A stretch of DNA of 64,000 nt, from assembly GCA_045642705.1 (NCBI GenBank), contig JAZUJK010000007.1, positions 118,008 to 182,007 of the forward strand. The letters run 5' to 3'. Positions 9,004-19,137 of this stretch are shown here, piece after piece. The stretch is from UBA1227 sp045642705 (GTDB lineage: Bacteria > Bacillota > Clostridia > Oscillospirales > Acutalibacteraceae). The notes beneath the pieces were generated by a model. It did not search any database. It saw nothing but the letters and a program-made list of their open reading frames with translations, and was not told the DNA's origin. Position 1 is the first letter of the stretch, and each line of letters begins with the position of its first letter. Position numbers and translations under genes: made by a program.

Positions 9004-12000
9004 ATGTTGAATTTAGTACTCGGCCGTTCTGGCTCAGGAAAAACTACATATCTTAGAAACGTTCTTGGAAACGCTGCCAAGGGTGGTGATAACCGCCTTC
9101 TCTATATCGTTCCCGAGCAATATTCATATTCCTGTGAGAGAGCACTTCTTGAAACACTCGGCAGTATTGACGCCCAAAATATCGAGGTGCTCAGTTTCTC
9201 CCGACTATCCGATTTTGTAAACAGAAAAGTCGGTGGAATCTATGGCGTAAAACTCGAGGATTCTGACAAGATTATCCTTATGACTCACGCTCTAAATGGC
9301 ATACAGGACAATTTGAATTTTTATAAGTTGCAAGCGGACAAGACATATTTCGCTCGCGACCTTATCTCCCTATATTCAGAGTTCCAGAAAGAGTGCATCT
9401 CACTCGATATGTTGAAAGAGGCAATGACCAAGACAGACAATCTAACATTGCGTGCCAAGCTCACTGACCTCGCTCTAATATTCAATGAATATGCATCCCT
9501 TCTCGAGCTCAACGAGTATACCGATGCAGACCTTATTACAACCAAGCTCATCGATACACTTCGTAACAATAATATTTTTAGTGACTATACTATCTGCATA
9601 GATGCATTCAAGGGATTCACGGGACAGGAATTCCAGATAATTTCTTCCCTTATGAATCAAACTGACAAGCTATATATCTCCATTTGCACGGACGAGAAAT
9701 ATATGGACAATTCTGTTGATGATCACTCTATGATTTTCGGCGCAGTTCGCGATACAATCTCAACGCTTTCCAGCTATGCGAAATCGAACAATATAGAGAT
9801 AAATACCATTTTCTGCAACGGTCATCGCACAGAGGATCCTGCCCTTTTATTTGTTGAAGAAAATATATTCTCATCCGACAAATCAAAGTATGAAAATACC
9901 ACAGACAGCATCACTTTATATGCTGCCGATACGCTCTATGACGAGTGCAATTTTATTGCAGCAAAAGTGCGCAAATTCATGCGTGAAGACGGCATTCGTT
10001 TGCGCGATATCGCCATAGTTACAAGGAATATTGATGTATATAAGAATGAGCTTGTGGCTGCTCTCAATAGATTTGAAGTTCCTGTTTTCGAGGATTCACG
10101 TCAGCCAATAGCATCACAACCACTAATCATTTTATGTAAATCACTTTTATCAATTATTTCTCATGCAAAATTGTCTACCAAGGACATACTTTCATATCTC
10201 AAGACCGGCTTCTCTCCTCTATCTGAGACAGAGGCGGCTGAAATTGAAAATTATGCCTTCACATGGAACATAAAAGAGGACGACTGGACACGTGATTTTG
10301 TATACAATCCAGATGGCATTTCACCTGATAAGAACGAGGAAAAGCTACAGGAACTCAATGAGTGGAGACGCACTCTTATGGAGCCTATTTTAGAGCTTCG
10401 TAGCGTCTGTGATGATAACTGTAAAGCAAAATCACTTGACATCTGTCAAGCTTTCTATAAATTCCTATCGAAATCCTTCGTTAGAGACGCCCTCCTCGAG
10501 CATGCTAAATATCTTGAATCTACGGGATTTTCAGACCTTGCCGCCGAGCAAAATCGCATCTGGGAACTCCTTATGGATATACTGACTAAACTCTCAGTTA
10601 TCCAAGGAACAGATACTATTTCAACATCTCTGTTTGCGGACATTTTTATGGCCGTAATTGATATGACCACACTGGGTACAATTCCACATGGCCTTGATGA
10701 AATTACAATAGGTTCAGCTGACCGCATTAGACTTAGCAGTCCTAAAATAGTATTTGTATGCGGCTGTGTAGAAGGTGAATTCCCACAGAATATAACCTCA
10801 AGCAATCTGCTGACCAATAGCGACAGAAAGGTTATGTCAAACGACCTCGGTCTCGGACTATCCCCATCAAATGAGCTCGTCGCTTGTGATGAGAGATTCA
10901 TAGCATATCAAGCTATTACAGCATCAACAGATAAGCTTATCGTCTCATACCACAAGAAAACTGGCGCATCCGAGGCGCTCTCTCCTTCTTGCATATATAC
11001 CGATATCAAGGATAGATTCACAGTTGATGAAGATTGTAAATTAAATCTCATCACATCATCTATGCTTGATGAATATTTCTTCGCTGAGACAGATGCATCT
11101 GTCTTTCGCGAGTATGCAAGTGGTTATCATAGCGCAAATGATGACAATGCAATCATATATAACACACTAAAATCTACCATTGAAAAGAGCGGTAATAATC
11201 TCGATAAATTGGAGATTTTAGATAGTGTTGCGCGCCATGAGCCTCACCATATTACTGATGATGACCTCTCGCGCAAACTATTTGGAAATAATATTGGTCT
11301 CTCCCCATCAAGAGTTGAGACCTTCTTTAGCTGCCCATTCCAATATTTCTGCAGATATGGGCTCAAGATTTATCCTCGCAGAAGAGCTGAGTTTTCAAGT
11401 CAACTCAATGGTACAGTTGTACATTATGCTTTCGAGAAAATGCTTCAAGAATATTCCAAGGAAGATTTCGAAAATATCAATGATGAAGAACTTCTTAAAA
11501 AGTCCAAGGAATATCTCGACCAATATCTTATTGAATCATTTGGTAACAACCAATATGATGATCCTAAATTCAAATATACCTACAAGCAGGCTATACAAAA
11601 TGTTGTTGATATAGCCAAGAGACTTCGCGCAGAATTTAAAGTTTCAGAATTTGTACCTGTAGGTTTCGAGCATACAGTAACCGATTCTATTGCTGCACCT
11701 GACTGCAATATTTTTATCAAAGGCGATGTAGATAGAATCGATGTATATACAGCGGAAGATGGCACAAAATATCTCCGCGTTGTCGACTATAAGACCTATG
11801 TGAAAGAGTTCCGCCTCGACCATGTTGTTGCTGGTCTCAATATGCAGATGCTCATCTATCTCTTTGCGCTAAAGAAGAATGGTGATTTCGGTGCAGTTAC
11901 GCCTGCGAGTGTACTCTATTACAAGGCTAAATCATCCAGTTCTACTATAACGGACCGCGAGACATCAGAGGAGCAAATTGCTGCAGGAAAACTTGAGAAA

Positions 12001-12363
12001 AATCTCTCTTCTGGCATCTATCTAAATGAGAAGGACGTACTACGCGCAATTGAGAATCCAGACGACCGTTTCTATCACTTCTATAATAGAAATGGTGATC
12101 CTACAGATTCTCTTGTCTCCCTAGCGGAACTCGGAAAAATAGAAGAAAAAGTAAATGAAAATCTCATCCAAATGGCAGAGATGCTACATTCGGGTGTCAT
12201 CGATGCATGCCCTGCTGCATATGAGGGAGTTATCGATGGTTGCACATATTGTGACTATCGTGACGTATGCGGTTTCGAAGCAGAAAAAGACCCTTGTCGT
12301 ATTATAGAAAAGCAGAGCAAATCCGATATCTTCTCAGAGAAGGATGGTGACGACGATGAATAG
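9004..12363 (+). CDS. addB: ATP-dependent helicase/deoxyribonuclease subunit B (AddB)
   Basis: Subunit of the AddAB double-strand-break resection complex. The product is 1119 residues. It opens with NLVLGRSGSGKTTYLRNVL (Walker A). The C-terminal part has the nuclease motif DRIDVYT...LRVVDYKTY and the four cysteines expected for the AddB 4Fe-4S cluster: one in FFSCPFQYFCRYGL and three in CTYCDYRDVC. A reading frame from 8956 adds 16 residues, but AGAGGAAATAAC in front of the ATG at 9004 fixes the start. It overlaps addA by 8 bases. Confidence 0.96.
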   Translation: MLNLVLGRSGSGKTTYLRNVLGNAAKGGDNRLLYIVPEQYSYSCERALLETLGSIDAQNIEVLSFSRLSDFVNRKVGGIYGVKLEDSDKIILMTHALNGIQDNLNFYKLQADKTYFARDLISLYSEFQKECISLDMLKEAMTKTDNLTLRAKLTDLALIFNEYASLLELNEYTDADLITTKLIDTLRNNNIFSDYTICIDAFKGFTGQEFQIISSLMNQTDKLYISICTDEKYMDNSVDDHSMIFGAVRDTISTLSSYAKSNNIEINTIFCNGHRTEDPALLFVEENIFSSDKSKYENTTDSITLYAADTLYDECNFIAAKVRKFMREDGIRLRDIAIVTRNIDVYKNELVAALNRFEVPVFEDSRQPIASQPLIILCKSLLSIISHAKLSTKDILSYLKTGFSPLSETEAAEIENYAFTWNIKEDDWTRDFVYNPDGISPDKNEEKLQELNEWRRTLMEPILELRSVCDDNCKAKSLDICQAFYKFLSKSFVRDALLEHAKYLESTGFSDLAAEQNRIWELLMDILTKLSVIQGTDTISTSLFADIFMAVIDMTTLGTIPHGLDEITIGSADRIRLSSPKIVFVCGCVEGEFPQNITSSNLLTNSDRKVMSNDLGLGLSPSNELVACDERFIAYQAITASTDKLIVSYHKKTGASEALSPSCIYTDIKDRFTVDEDCKLNLITSSMLDEYFFAETDASVFREYASGYHSANDDNAIIYNTLKSTIEKSGNNLDKLEILDSVARHEPHHITDDDLSRKLFGNNIGLSPSRVETFFSCPFQYFCRYGLKIYPRRRAEFSSQLNGTVVHYAFEKMLQEYSKEDFENINDEELLKKSKEYLDQYLIESFGNNQYDDPKFKYTYKQAIQNVVDIAKRLRAEFKVSEFVPVGFEHTVTDSIAAPDCNIFIKGDVDRIDVYTAEDGTKYLRVVDYKTYVKEFRLDHVVAGLNMQMLIYLFALKKNGDFGAVTPASVLYYKAKSSSSTITDRETSEEQIAAGKLEKNLSSGIYLNEKDVLRAIENPDDRFYHFYNRNGDPTDSLVSLAELGKIEEKVNENLIQMAEMLHSGVIDACPAAYEGVIDGCTYCDYRDVCGFEAEKDPCRIIEKQSKSDIFSEKDGDDDE

Positions 12364-15300
12364 AAAATGGACTGACAGCCAGAAAGAAGCAATAGCTGCA
12401 AGAGCTGGTACAATCGTCGTCAGCGCGGCTGCGGGATCAGGCAAGACGACAGTTCTAATCGAGAGAATCATCCAGATGATTCTCAGCGGCGAGTGCAGCG
12501 TCGATGAGTTACTCATCGTAACATTCACACGCGCTGCTACCGCAGAGATTAGGTCCCGTCTGTCTGCCGCTATCACAGCCGCACTCTCGGAGCATCCAGA
12601 GGATAGCAATCTATCCAAGCAACAGATGCTCGTTCCATCTGCCAACATATTCACTATTGATGCATTTTGCGCCAATATTGTCCGTGAGAATTTCGAGACT
12701 GCAAATGTCGCTCCAGACTTTAGCACCTTGGATGAAAATATAAGCAGAACATTGCGCAAAGATGCTCTGAGCCATGTCCTCGACAAGTACTATTTAGAGG
12801 ATTCCAATGAACTTGCCACCCTTAAAATCCTATTTAAAGATGCAAGATTTGGCATGTCTCTCGAGAAATGCATCGATAGGATTTATAACAATATAGAGGC
12901 ATATAAGGATCCAGAGGCAATTCTAGACTCTGCTACTTTCCTATTTGAATTTCGTGGTGACGTTCTCGATTCAGCCATGGTTAAAATGGCAATTGAGGAC
13001 TATAAGAGTTATGCCGATTATCTGATAGAGAATGTTGAGTCTGGTCTAAATTATTATGCACAATCAGCTGAGACTAAAAGTATCTGTGATGTCATAAACC
13101 CTGATCTCGAGCTGTTCAAGCAATGCCTATCGTTTATTGAAAAGGCAGACTTTGATTCTGCATACAAGTGCCTAGAAATAGATTACAAGCCTAAGTCTTG
13201 GCCAAGAGGTTTTGCAGGCAAGGATGAAAAGCAAGGTATCGCTCTCAAGTATTATCGCGATGAGATGAATAAATTTATCAAGAAGAATGGCGAGGCCCTA
13301 AAAACATATTTCGGCTCACGCCCTTCCCTTATAGAACCAGACCGCGATCTACAACTACCTGCACTTTTGAAACTTATTAGAATAGTGCGTGATTATAGAG
13401 CCGAATATAACGAGCTGAAACTCGCTCGTAATTCTCTCGACTTTAGTGACATCGAGCATATCGCTTATAACCTTCTTATAAAAGATGGCAAGAAAACTCG
13501 TCTTGCAGAGGACTTGTCCTCTAAATATCACCAGATATTAATAGACGAATATCAGGATACCAACGAGCTCCAGGATGCCTTATTTATGGCGATTTCCAAG
13601 AATAAAAGCAACCTATTTATGGTTGGTGATATCAAGCAAAGCATCTATGCATTCCGCAATGCTATGCCTGAATTATTCCTGGAAAAGAAAACATCCTATG
13701 CTCCTTATGATCCAGATGATATAAAATATCCTGCGACAATCACTCTCGGTGAAAACTTCCGAAGCAATTATGGAATTATCAATTTTGTAAACTTCATTTT
13801 CTCCCAGATAATGAGTGAAACTTGCGGTGATATCAACTATAACGATCCTCTGGAACAACTGAAGTGTGGAAAAGAACCAGATCCCGATACCAATCGAGAT
13901 CCTGATGTTGAACTGCACGTGTTTGAATTTAATAAGAACCAGAGTTTAGAGGTAGAAGGCCAGTTTATTGTCCACTATATTGAGGATGCGATGGAGAAAG
14001 ACAAGAATCTCTCATATGGAGATTTTGCCATCCTTATGCGCTCTATCAAGAACCGTGGCAATAAGATTGCAGCGGAACTCGAAGCCGCAGGCATACCTAT
14101 AATATATGATGGCGACAAGCAATTCCTAGAATCAGCAGATATTAGAGTGATAATCTCTCTACTTCGCGTCATTGATAATCCTCTTCTATCAATTGATTTG
14201 CTAAGTGTTCTCATGTCACCTATTTTCAACTTCTCAGCTGATGATGTGGCAAGACTTCGCACCAGTACTAACATGTCAAGTTCGCTATATCAGAATCTGC
14301 TTGAAGCGGAGAAAAATGGTGATGCCAAGGCTCATACTGTATGCGATACATTAAGAATGATGCGCAAATTGTCCATATCTATGCCCGCTGCAGAACTCAT
14401 TAGAAAAATCTATGCTGACACACTCTATCCAGAGATTGTTGCGTCCATGCCAAATGGCATACAGAGACGCGCCAACCTTCTTCTCCTCCGGGATTATGCA
14501 GAGACTTATGAGGGCTCAAATGAATTCGGTATAGCTGGATTTGTCCGCTATATCAATAGCATGATAGAAAATGAAATTAATCCAGAGGCAGCTTCCCTCG
14601 TATCTGGTGAGACCAATGCAGTTAAACTTATGACTGTACATGCAAGCAAGGGCCTTGAATATAAATATTGTTTTGTTGTTGACCTTGGTCATTCAAGAAG
14701 AGGCAATTCCGATAGCATTGTTTTCGGCAAGGACCTCCTCATTGGACTAAAATCTTGTAATCCAGAAACTGGCGATATTTATCCATCATTTGCCTATAAT
14801 GCTATACTTCACAGAAACAGATTCCGTGATATGTCAGAGGAACTTCGTATCCTCTATGTTGCGCTGACACGTGCCAAGGAAAAACTCATTATGCTCGGTA
14901 CAACAGGCACAAGCAAGGGCAATGCGCTTTCTCTCGCTGAGGCTATTAATCCTCAGAATCCTGAGGCTATCGCCCATGCTAACTCATCACTAGAACTGAT
15001 ACTATGTGCTCTAAATCAATCCCTCTCTGCTCGAACCGAAATCATATATCAAGTTCATCAGCCAGAGATTGAGGAATTACAAGAGGAAGAGGCAAAAGTT
15101 CTCCCACAAGATATTGATACTGAGATTGAAGCAGAAATTATGAGCCGTCTCGATTATAAATATCCATATATAGAACTCGCGACAGTACCAACCAAGCGCT
15201 CCGCATCAGCGACTGAGGCCGCTGGCATTGACGAGCGATACTTTGCATCGGCAACGCCACAATTTGGCGAGAGCGATAGGCTCACTGCCGCGCAGATAGG

Positions 15301-15793
15301 TACTTGCCTACACAAGTTTATGCAATTTGCAAACTTTGATCTCGCAAGACAAGATCCACAGGCCGAGATTGATAGATTGACCTCGCTTGGCTACTTCTCT
15401 GCAAATGAGGCCAAGGCCATTGATGCCAATAAGATAGCTGGTTTCTTCCAATCAGATATCTATAATCGTATCAGCAAGTCTCCGAATGTCATGCGAGAGA
15501 AAAAATTTGCTGTTCTTGTTCCAGCCCGTCGCTTCAATGAGAATTTAAGTGAAGAACTCGGTCGCGAAACAGTTCTTATCCAAGGTATTGCAGACTGTGT
15601 CTTTGTTGAGGACAACAAGCTTATTATCCTCGATTACAAGACAGACCGCACAACCGACGAGAATGAACTGATTGATAGACATATAGGACAGCTTATGACC
15701 TACAAGGAAGCACTTGAAGAAGTAACCGGCATGGAAGTTGCCGCCTGCTATCTATATGCTTTCTCGAGGGATCAAGAAATTAAAGTAATATAA
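12356..15793 (+). CDS. addA: ATP-dependent helicase/nuclease subunit A (AddA)
   Basis: UvrD-family helicase plus RecB-type nuclease, 1145 residues, partner of AddB in recombinational repair. Seen: the Q-motif region WTDSQKEAI, Walker A VSAAAGSGKTTVL, Walker B ILIDEYQDTN, GDIKQSIYAFRNA, the TVHASKGLE motif, LYVALTRAKEKL, and a C-terminal nuclease site (IQGIADCVF, then ILDYKTDR). The start at 12356 is chosen over ATG 12344 because GGTGA has usable spacing to it; the two differ by only four residues. Overlap with addB indicates coupled translation. Confidence 0.96.
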   Translation: MNRKWTDSQKEAIAARAGTIVVSAAAGSGKTTVLIERIIQMILSGECSVDELLIVTFTRAATAEIRSRLSAAITAALSEHPEDSNLSKQQMLVPSANIFTIDAFCANIVRENFETANVAPDFSTLDENISRTLRKDALSHVLDKYYLEDSNELATLKILFKDARFGMSLEKCIDRIYNNIEAYKDPEAILDSATFLFEFRGDVLDSAMVKMAIEDYKSYADYLIENVESGLNYYAQSAETKSICDVINPDLELFKQCLSFIEKADFDSAYKCLEIDYKPKSWPRGFAGKDEKQGIALKYYRDEMNKFIKKNGEALKTYFGSRPSLIEPDRDLQLPALLKLIRIVRDYRAEYNELKLARNSLDFSDIEHIAYNLLIKDGKKTRLAEDLSSKYHQILIDEYQDTNELQDALFMAISKNKSNLFMVGDIKQSIYAFRNAMPELFLEKKTSYAPYDPDDIKYPATITLGENFRSNYGIINFVNFIFSQIMSETCGDINYNDPLEQLKCGKEPDPDTNRDPDVELHVFEFNKNQSLEVEGQFIVHYIEDAMEKDKNLSYGDFAILMRSIKNRGNKIAAELEAAGIPIIYDGDKQFLESADIRVIISLLRVIDNPLLSIDLLSVLMSPIFNFSADDVARLRTSTNMSSSLYQNLLEAEKNGDAKAHTVCDTLRMMRKLSISMPAAELIRKIYADTLYPEIVASMPNGIQRRANLLLLRDYAETYEGSNEFGIAGFVRYINSMIENEINPEAASLVSGETNAVKLMTVHASKGLEYKYCFVVDLGHSRRGNSDSIVFGKDLLIGLKSCNPETGDIYPSFAYNAILHRNRFRDMSEELRILYVALTRAKEKLIMLGTTGTSKGNALSLAEAINPQNPEAIAHANSSLELILCALNQSLSARTEIIYQVHQPEIEELQEEEAKVLPQDIDTEIEAEIMSRLDYKYPYIELATVPTKRSASATEAAGIDERYFASATPQFGESDRLTAAQIGTCLHKFMQFANFDLARQDPQAEIDRLTSLGYFSANEAKAIDANKIAGFFQSDIYNRISKSPNVMREKKFAVLVPARRFNENLSEELGRETVLIQGIADCVFVEDNKLIILDYKTDRTTDENELIDRHIGQLMTYKEALEEVTGMEVAACYLYAFSRDQEIKVI

Positions 15794-15796
15794 AGC

Positions 15797-15824
15797 AAAA
15801 GCCTCCCGATTCCGGGAGGCTTTA
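15797..15824. terminator. Bidirectional terminator between addA and ybaK
   Basis: GCCTCCCG / CGGGAGGC stem at 15801-15820 with an ATTC-type loop, flanked by A-rich and T-rich runs so that it can work in both directions for the convergent genes. Confidence 0.9.
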
Positions 15825-15828
15825 ATAA

Positions 15829-16290
15829 TTATACTATTATATCTGCTGTGCTTATCGGCACAACCTTTGTGAGGTCTGAGAAGGATAGTTCCACTTGATA
15901 TCCAACCTTTCCAGCCGAAATAAAAATTGTGTCATAATCTCCAATAGTGCTATGCGCAGTTGTTCTAAATTGCTTTTTCATACCAATTGGAGAACAGCCG
16001 CCATGAACATAACCTGTAAGTGGCAAAAGTTCATTTTGCTTAATCATGGAGATTGATTTTTCATTTACTGCTTTTGCTGCAAGTTTTAGATCAAGCGTCT
16101 CATTTACTGGAACTATGAAGACATAGTGTCGACCTGTACCTGACACAGTAACCAATGTCTTAAAGCATCTGTTTGGATCCTCACCGAGCATCTCAGCGAC
16201 ATCCATACCGGATACTACGCCCTCATATGTATGCTCCTTATATGGGACTTTCTTTTGATCGAGCACACGCATTACATTTGTTTTTTCCAT
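15829..16290 (-). CDS. ybaK: Cys-tRNA(Pro)/Ala-tRNA deacylase, YbaK/EbsC type
   Basis: A 153-residue stand-alone editing domain that removes wrongly attached amino acids, classically Cys, from tRNA(Pro). Family features are the N-terminal MRVLDQKKVPYKEHTYE, the conserved lysine in FKTLV, and the glycine-rich YVHGGCSPIGMKKQF segment before the C-terminal FISAGKVGYQVELSF. The ATG follows the stop of the HD-phosphohydrolase gene by one base, so the two are translationally coupled. Confidence 0.92.
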   Translation of the reverse strand: MEKTNVMRVLDQKKVPYKEHTYEGVVSGMDVAEMLGEDPNRCFKTLVTVSGTGRHYVFIVPVNETLDLKLAAKAVNEKSISMIKQNELLPLTGYVHGGCSPIGMKKQFRTTAHSTIGDYDTIFISAGKVGYQVELSFSDLTKVVPISTADIIV

Positions 16291-16291
16291 A

Positions 16292-17482
16292 TCACTTATC
16301 GAAATATCCTTTATAACCTATACTAAGTGCACTATCTGGGAACAGATGACTGTACAAATCAATAAAATAATCATCTGTCATAGATGCTATATAATCTACA
16401 ACTATCTGCTCTCTCAGTGAGCTCTCATATGGAACTCTTCTCTCATAATGAGCGCTATTTACATAACTTATATGATGAGTGAAAATTGGAGAAGTCCTAT
16501 TTTCATTTTTTAAATCATCGAGCAATGTGCCATAGATGTCACCCATCATAGGCCTTACAACATTGCGAAGAAATTTTCCAACACTATCATTGTTATAAAT
16601 TAGAGAATAGTTCTCCGCCTTAGCACTTGATAATGCATCGAAATGCTCGGCATCCATCTTAATATATGGTTTACCATAGCTGTTCTCAATAATATTTACA
16701 ATCAGATTGTTGACTATCTCTGCATTTATCTTGCCAATTCCGTCATCACTGAATTCTTCTTCTGTTATGAGGCCCGCAAGACGAGCATCTTGACGGTCCT
16801 TGCCGAGATAAGCAATGATATCAGAGATACGAACAACACAGCCTTCCAGTGTGGATGGAACAAGTGCCTTGATATTTTTCTTATCAAGATAGCAAGCCTC
16901 GATTTGTCTGTCGAACTCCTCAAATGACTGAAGTGGCTGAGGTCTATATTCAGACAGCTCAAGTTCTCCGTCATGGCTTGCAATGCCAGAGAGAGTTTGG
17001 AGACTTATATTATAAGGATATATTCCATCGAGCACACGAACAGAATGTATGTTGTGCGCAAAATGTCTTCCACAGGATTCAAAATAGAGTTCGTCGAGGA
17101 ATGACTCACCCGCATGGCCAAACGGAGTGTGGCCAATATCATGGCCGAGAGCTATCGCCTCAATCAAATCCAAATTGAGGCCTAGCGCTCCGCCTATTGT
17201 ACGGGCAGTGCGTGAAACGAACTGTACGTGTTGCGCCCTACGTGTTATATCATCATTTCTATATAGCGAGAACACCTGCGTCTTATCCGCGTAACGATTA
17301 TAAAACGGACAATTCATTATCTTGTCCGTATCGCGAATGTAGGCAGTACGCCATGCAGTCGCATTATCGTGTTCGCGGTCCAGTCGGCGCAACACATCCT
17401 CATCTGATGTCCGGTATGCCGATGGCACACCGGACTTTATCTTGTTCTCAATGTCCTCTGATAGGACTTCATAATTTGGCAT
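16292..17482 (-). CDS. HD-domain dNTP triphosphohydrolase, dGTPase family
   Basis: A 396-residue HD-superfamily enzyme expected to hydrolyse dNTPs to nucleoside and triphosphate. The metal-binding H..HD..D set is present: the His in RRAQHVQFVSRTART, then the HD pair in ALGHDIGHTPFGHAGE, and a later Asp in CVVRISDIIAYLGKD. It is longer and clearly different from the second dGTPase at 22007-23002, so they are two paralogous types. It sits 12 bases after the AIM24 gene and 1 base before ybaK in one operon. The preferred nucleotide cannot be predicted. Confidence 0.85.
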   Translation of the reverse strand: MPNYEVLSEDIENKIKSGVPSAYRTSDEDVLRRLDREHDNATAWRTAYIRDTDKIMNCPFYNRYADKTQVFSLYRNDDITRRAQHVQFVSRTARTIGGALGLNLDLIEAIALGHDIGHTPFGHAGESFLDELYFESCGRHFAHNIHSVRVLDGIYPYNISLQTLSGIASHDGELELSEYRPQPLQSFEEFDRQIEACYLDKKNIKALVPSTLEGCVVRISDIIAYLGKDRQDARLAGLITEEEFSDDGIGKINAEIVNNLIVNIIENSYGKPYIKMDAEHFDALSSAKAENYSLIYNNDSVGKFLRNVVRPMMGDIYGTLLDDLKNENRTSPIFTHHISYVNSAHYERRVPYESSLREQIVVDYIASMTDDYFIDLYSHLFPDSALSIGYKGYFDK

Positions 17483-17494
17483 TTTTTTCTTCCT

Positions 17495-18304
17495 TTATGT
17501 GAACATTCCAATTACTGAATTGCCACCACTTGATGATGGCATCATGCCAATTACACGCGATGCGAAGTCAAGGAAATTCTGTGTCTGAAGAATAACTTTG
17601 CCAGGACCCGTAAGTCTTGTTAGGAACAATCCCTCTCCACCGAAGAGGATATTAGATACACCCTTAACTGTCTCTATTTCATAACTTACTGTTTTATCAA
17701 ATGCAACAACATTACCTGTGTCAACCTTGATAACCTCTCCAGGTGCAAGTTCACGTACAACCTTGTCTCCATCCACCTCGAGGAATACATAGCCGTCGCC
17801 ATGGATATTTTCAAGGATGAAACCTTCACCACCAAAAAGTCCTGCTGAGAACTTCTTAGTTAGTGCTATATCAACATTTACACCATTCTGAGCGCATAGG
17901 AAAGCATGCTTCTGAGCAATAATACCAGGTGTGCCCGTGAGATTAAGAGGCATAATTGAGCCTGGAACTGTTGAACCAAAAGCTACTTTTGCACCATTCA
18001 TTGTAGATGAATATGTTGCCATAAAGAGTGACTCTCCAGCGAGCATTCTACCGAGGCCTTTCATTACGCCACCCTTGGTATTGGTTACCATGTTTATACC
18101 CTCTGTCTGCCAGATCATGCCGCCTCTCTGTGTATATACACTGTCACCATTGTCGAGCATAATCTCAACGCAAGGAACAGTATCACCGATCAGTTCATAT
18201 TTTAATTCTTTCTTTACTGCTGGAACAGTTGGAAGTTGTGTACCACACTCAGTGCAGAATTTAGAACCCTCTGCAATATTTGCTCCGCAATTTGGACAAA
18301 TCAT
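17495..18304 (-). CDS. Zinc-ribbon plus AIM24-family protein
   Basis: A 269-residue protein with an N-terminal zinc ribbon (ICPNCGANIAEGSKFCTECG, four Cys) followed by an AIM24-type beta-rich domain (TRGGMIWQTEGINM, FGGEGFILENIHGDGYVFLE, LFGGEGLFLTRLTGPGKVIL). AIM24 domains occur in mitochondria and many bacteria, but their biochemical role is not settled. A GTG at 18313 is also in frame; the ATG at 18304 is preferred because AAGGAG is 8 bases in front of it. It lies 16 bases after the phosphatase gene. Confidence 0.85.
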   Translation of the reverse strand: MICPNCGANIAEGSKFCTECGTQLPTVPAVKKELKYELIGDTVPCVEIMLDNGDSVYTQRGGMIWQTEGINMVTNTKGGVMKGLGRMLAGESLFMATYSSTMNGAKVAFGSTVPGSIMPLNLTGTPGIIAQKHAFLCAQNGVNVDIALTKKFSAGLFGGEGFILENIHGDGYVFLEVDGDKVVRELAPGEVIKVDTGNVVAFDKTVSYEIETVKGVSNILFGGEGLFLTRLTGPGKVILQTQNFLDFASRVIGMMPSSSGGNSVIGMFT

Positions 18305-18320
18305 TCTTATCACTCCTTAA

Positions 18321-19085
18321 TTAGTCTGATAGGCATTTATTTCTTAGTTCCTCGCGCTTCTCCTTGGTGATACCAAGTTCAGTCTCGAGGAAATTATCTA
18401 TTCCGCCAAATTCATTATTTATGGCATCAAATGAGGAATTGAGGAACTCCTCGTGCGCCTCAAACAGTGGCAAAATTGAATCAGCGCGTTTTCTGCTTCT
18501 TGTCGCAAAAAGAACAAGTTTATAATATCTATTCTTATTCTTGGATGGGACTTCATTGGTCAGCAAATAGTCCTCCATAATAGTCTCATAAGGCACGCCA
18601 AGAATGGATAGGAAAAGCGCTGATACTAGTCCACATCTGTCCTTGCCCTCTGAGCAATGCCAAACTATCGGCTCGTCTGTATTTAGAATGATATCAAAGA
18701 CGGATTTTAGATGCTCACGGCATCCCTCCTCTGTTATCATTCTGTTGTAGATAACTTCATATGATGGCAATTGATCCAGAAATTCTAGACTCTTTTTCTC
18801 CATTGTGACACCGAGCGTTACCTCTGTGAAAATTGGAATATGGATATTTTTTACTCCTGGGAATTCATTATCCGGTTTTTCTTTTCTTTCATCGGCATCA
18901 CGCAGATCGATTATTGTCTTGATTCCATATTGTCCGAGAAGTATGTCTCTATCATGCTTATTCAGTTTATCGAGCGTACATGTACGGACATAGTTCCTCG
19001 TTGTGACAGTTCTGCCATCAGCAGTTTTAAGACCATAAAAATCTCGTGTGTTCTTAGCACCCTTTAGGTGCAAATTTCTATCCAT
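18321..19085 (-). CDS. Tyrosine-protein phosphatase family (Y_phosphatase3 type)
   Basis: A 254-residue Cys-based phosphatase. The catalytic P-loop is WHCSEGKDRCG (CX5R), and the N-terminus NLHLKGAKNTRDFYGLKTAD with IIDLRDADER matches the family that includes Listeria LipA. No signal peptide is visible, so it is probably cytoplasmic; members act on phosphotyrosine, phosphoserine/threonine or phosphoinositides. It is the first gene of the group that ends with ybaK. GGTGA just before the ATG serves as a modest ribosome binding site. Confidence 0.85.
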   Translation of the reverse strand: MDRNLHLKGAKNTRDFYGLKTADGRTVTTRNYVRTCTLDKLNKHDRDILLGQYGIKTIIDLRDADERKEKPDNEFPGVKNIHIPIFTEVTLGVTMEKKSLEFLDQLPSYEVIYNRMITEEGCREHLKSVFDIILNTDEPIVWHCSEGKDRCGLVSALFLSILGVPYETIMEDYLLTNEVPSKNKNRYYKLVLFATRSRKRADSILPLFEAHEEFLNSSFDAINNEFGGIDNFLETELGITKEKREELRNKCLSD

Positions 19086-19105
19086 TTAATCACCATATTA
19101 GAACA

Positions 19106-19136
19106 AGAGCCTCCCAAAAGAGAGGCTCTGTTTTTT
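19106..19136. terminator. Terminator downstream of rpoD
   Basis: AGAGCCTC / GAGGCTCT stem at 19106-19129. The T6 run is on the plus-strand side; on the minus strand, where rpoD ends, the tail is only moderately U-rich, so some read-through into the phosphatase operon is possible. No separate promoter is evident for that operon. Confidence 0.7.
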
Positions 19137-19137
19137 A

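Noticed and set aside
12334..12786. Minus-strand frame of 150 codons opposite addA
   Set aside because: No ribosome binding site, no recognisable protein, and fully inside the addA helicase core.
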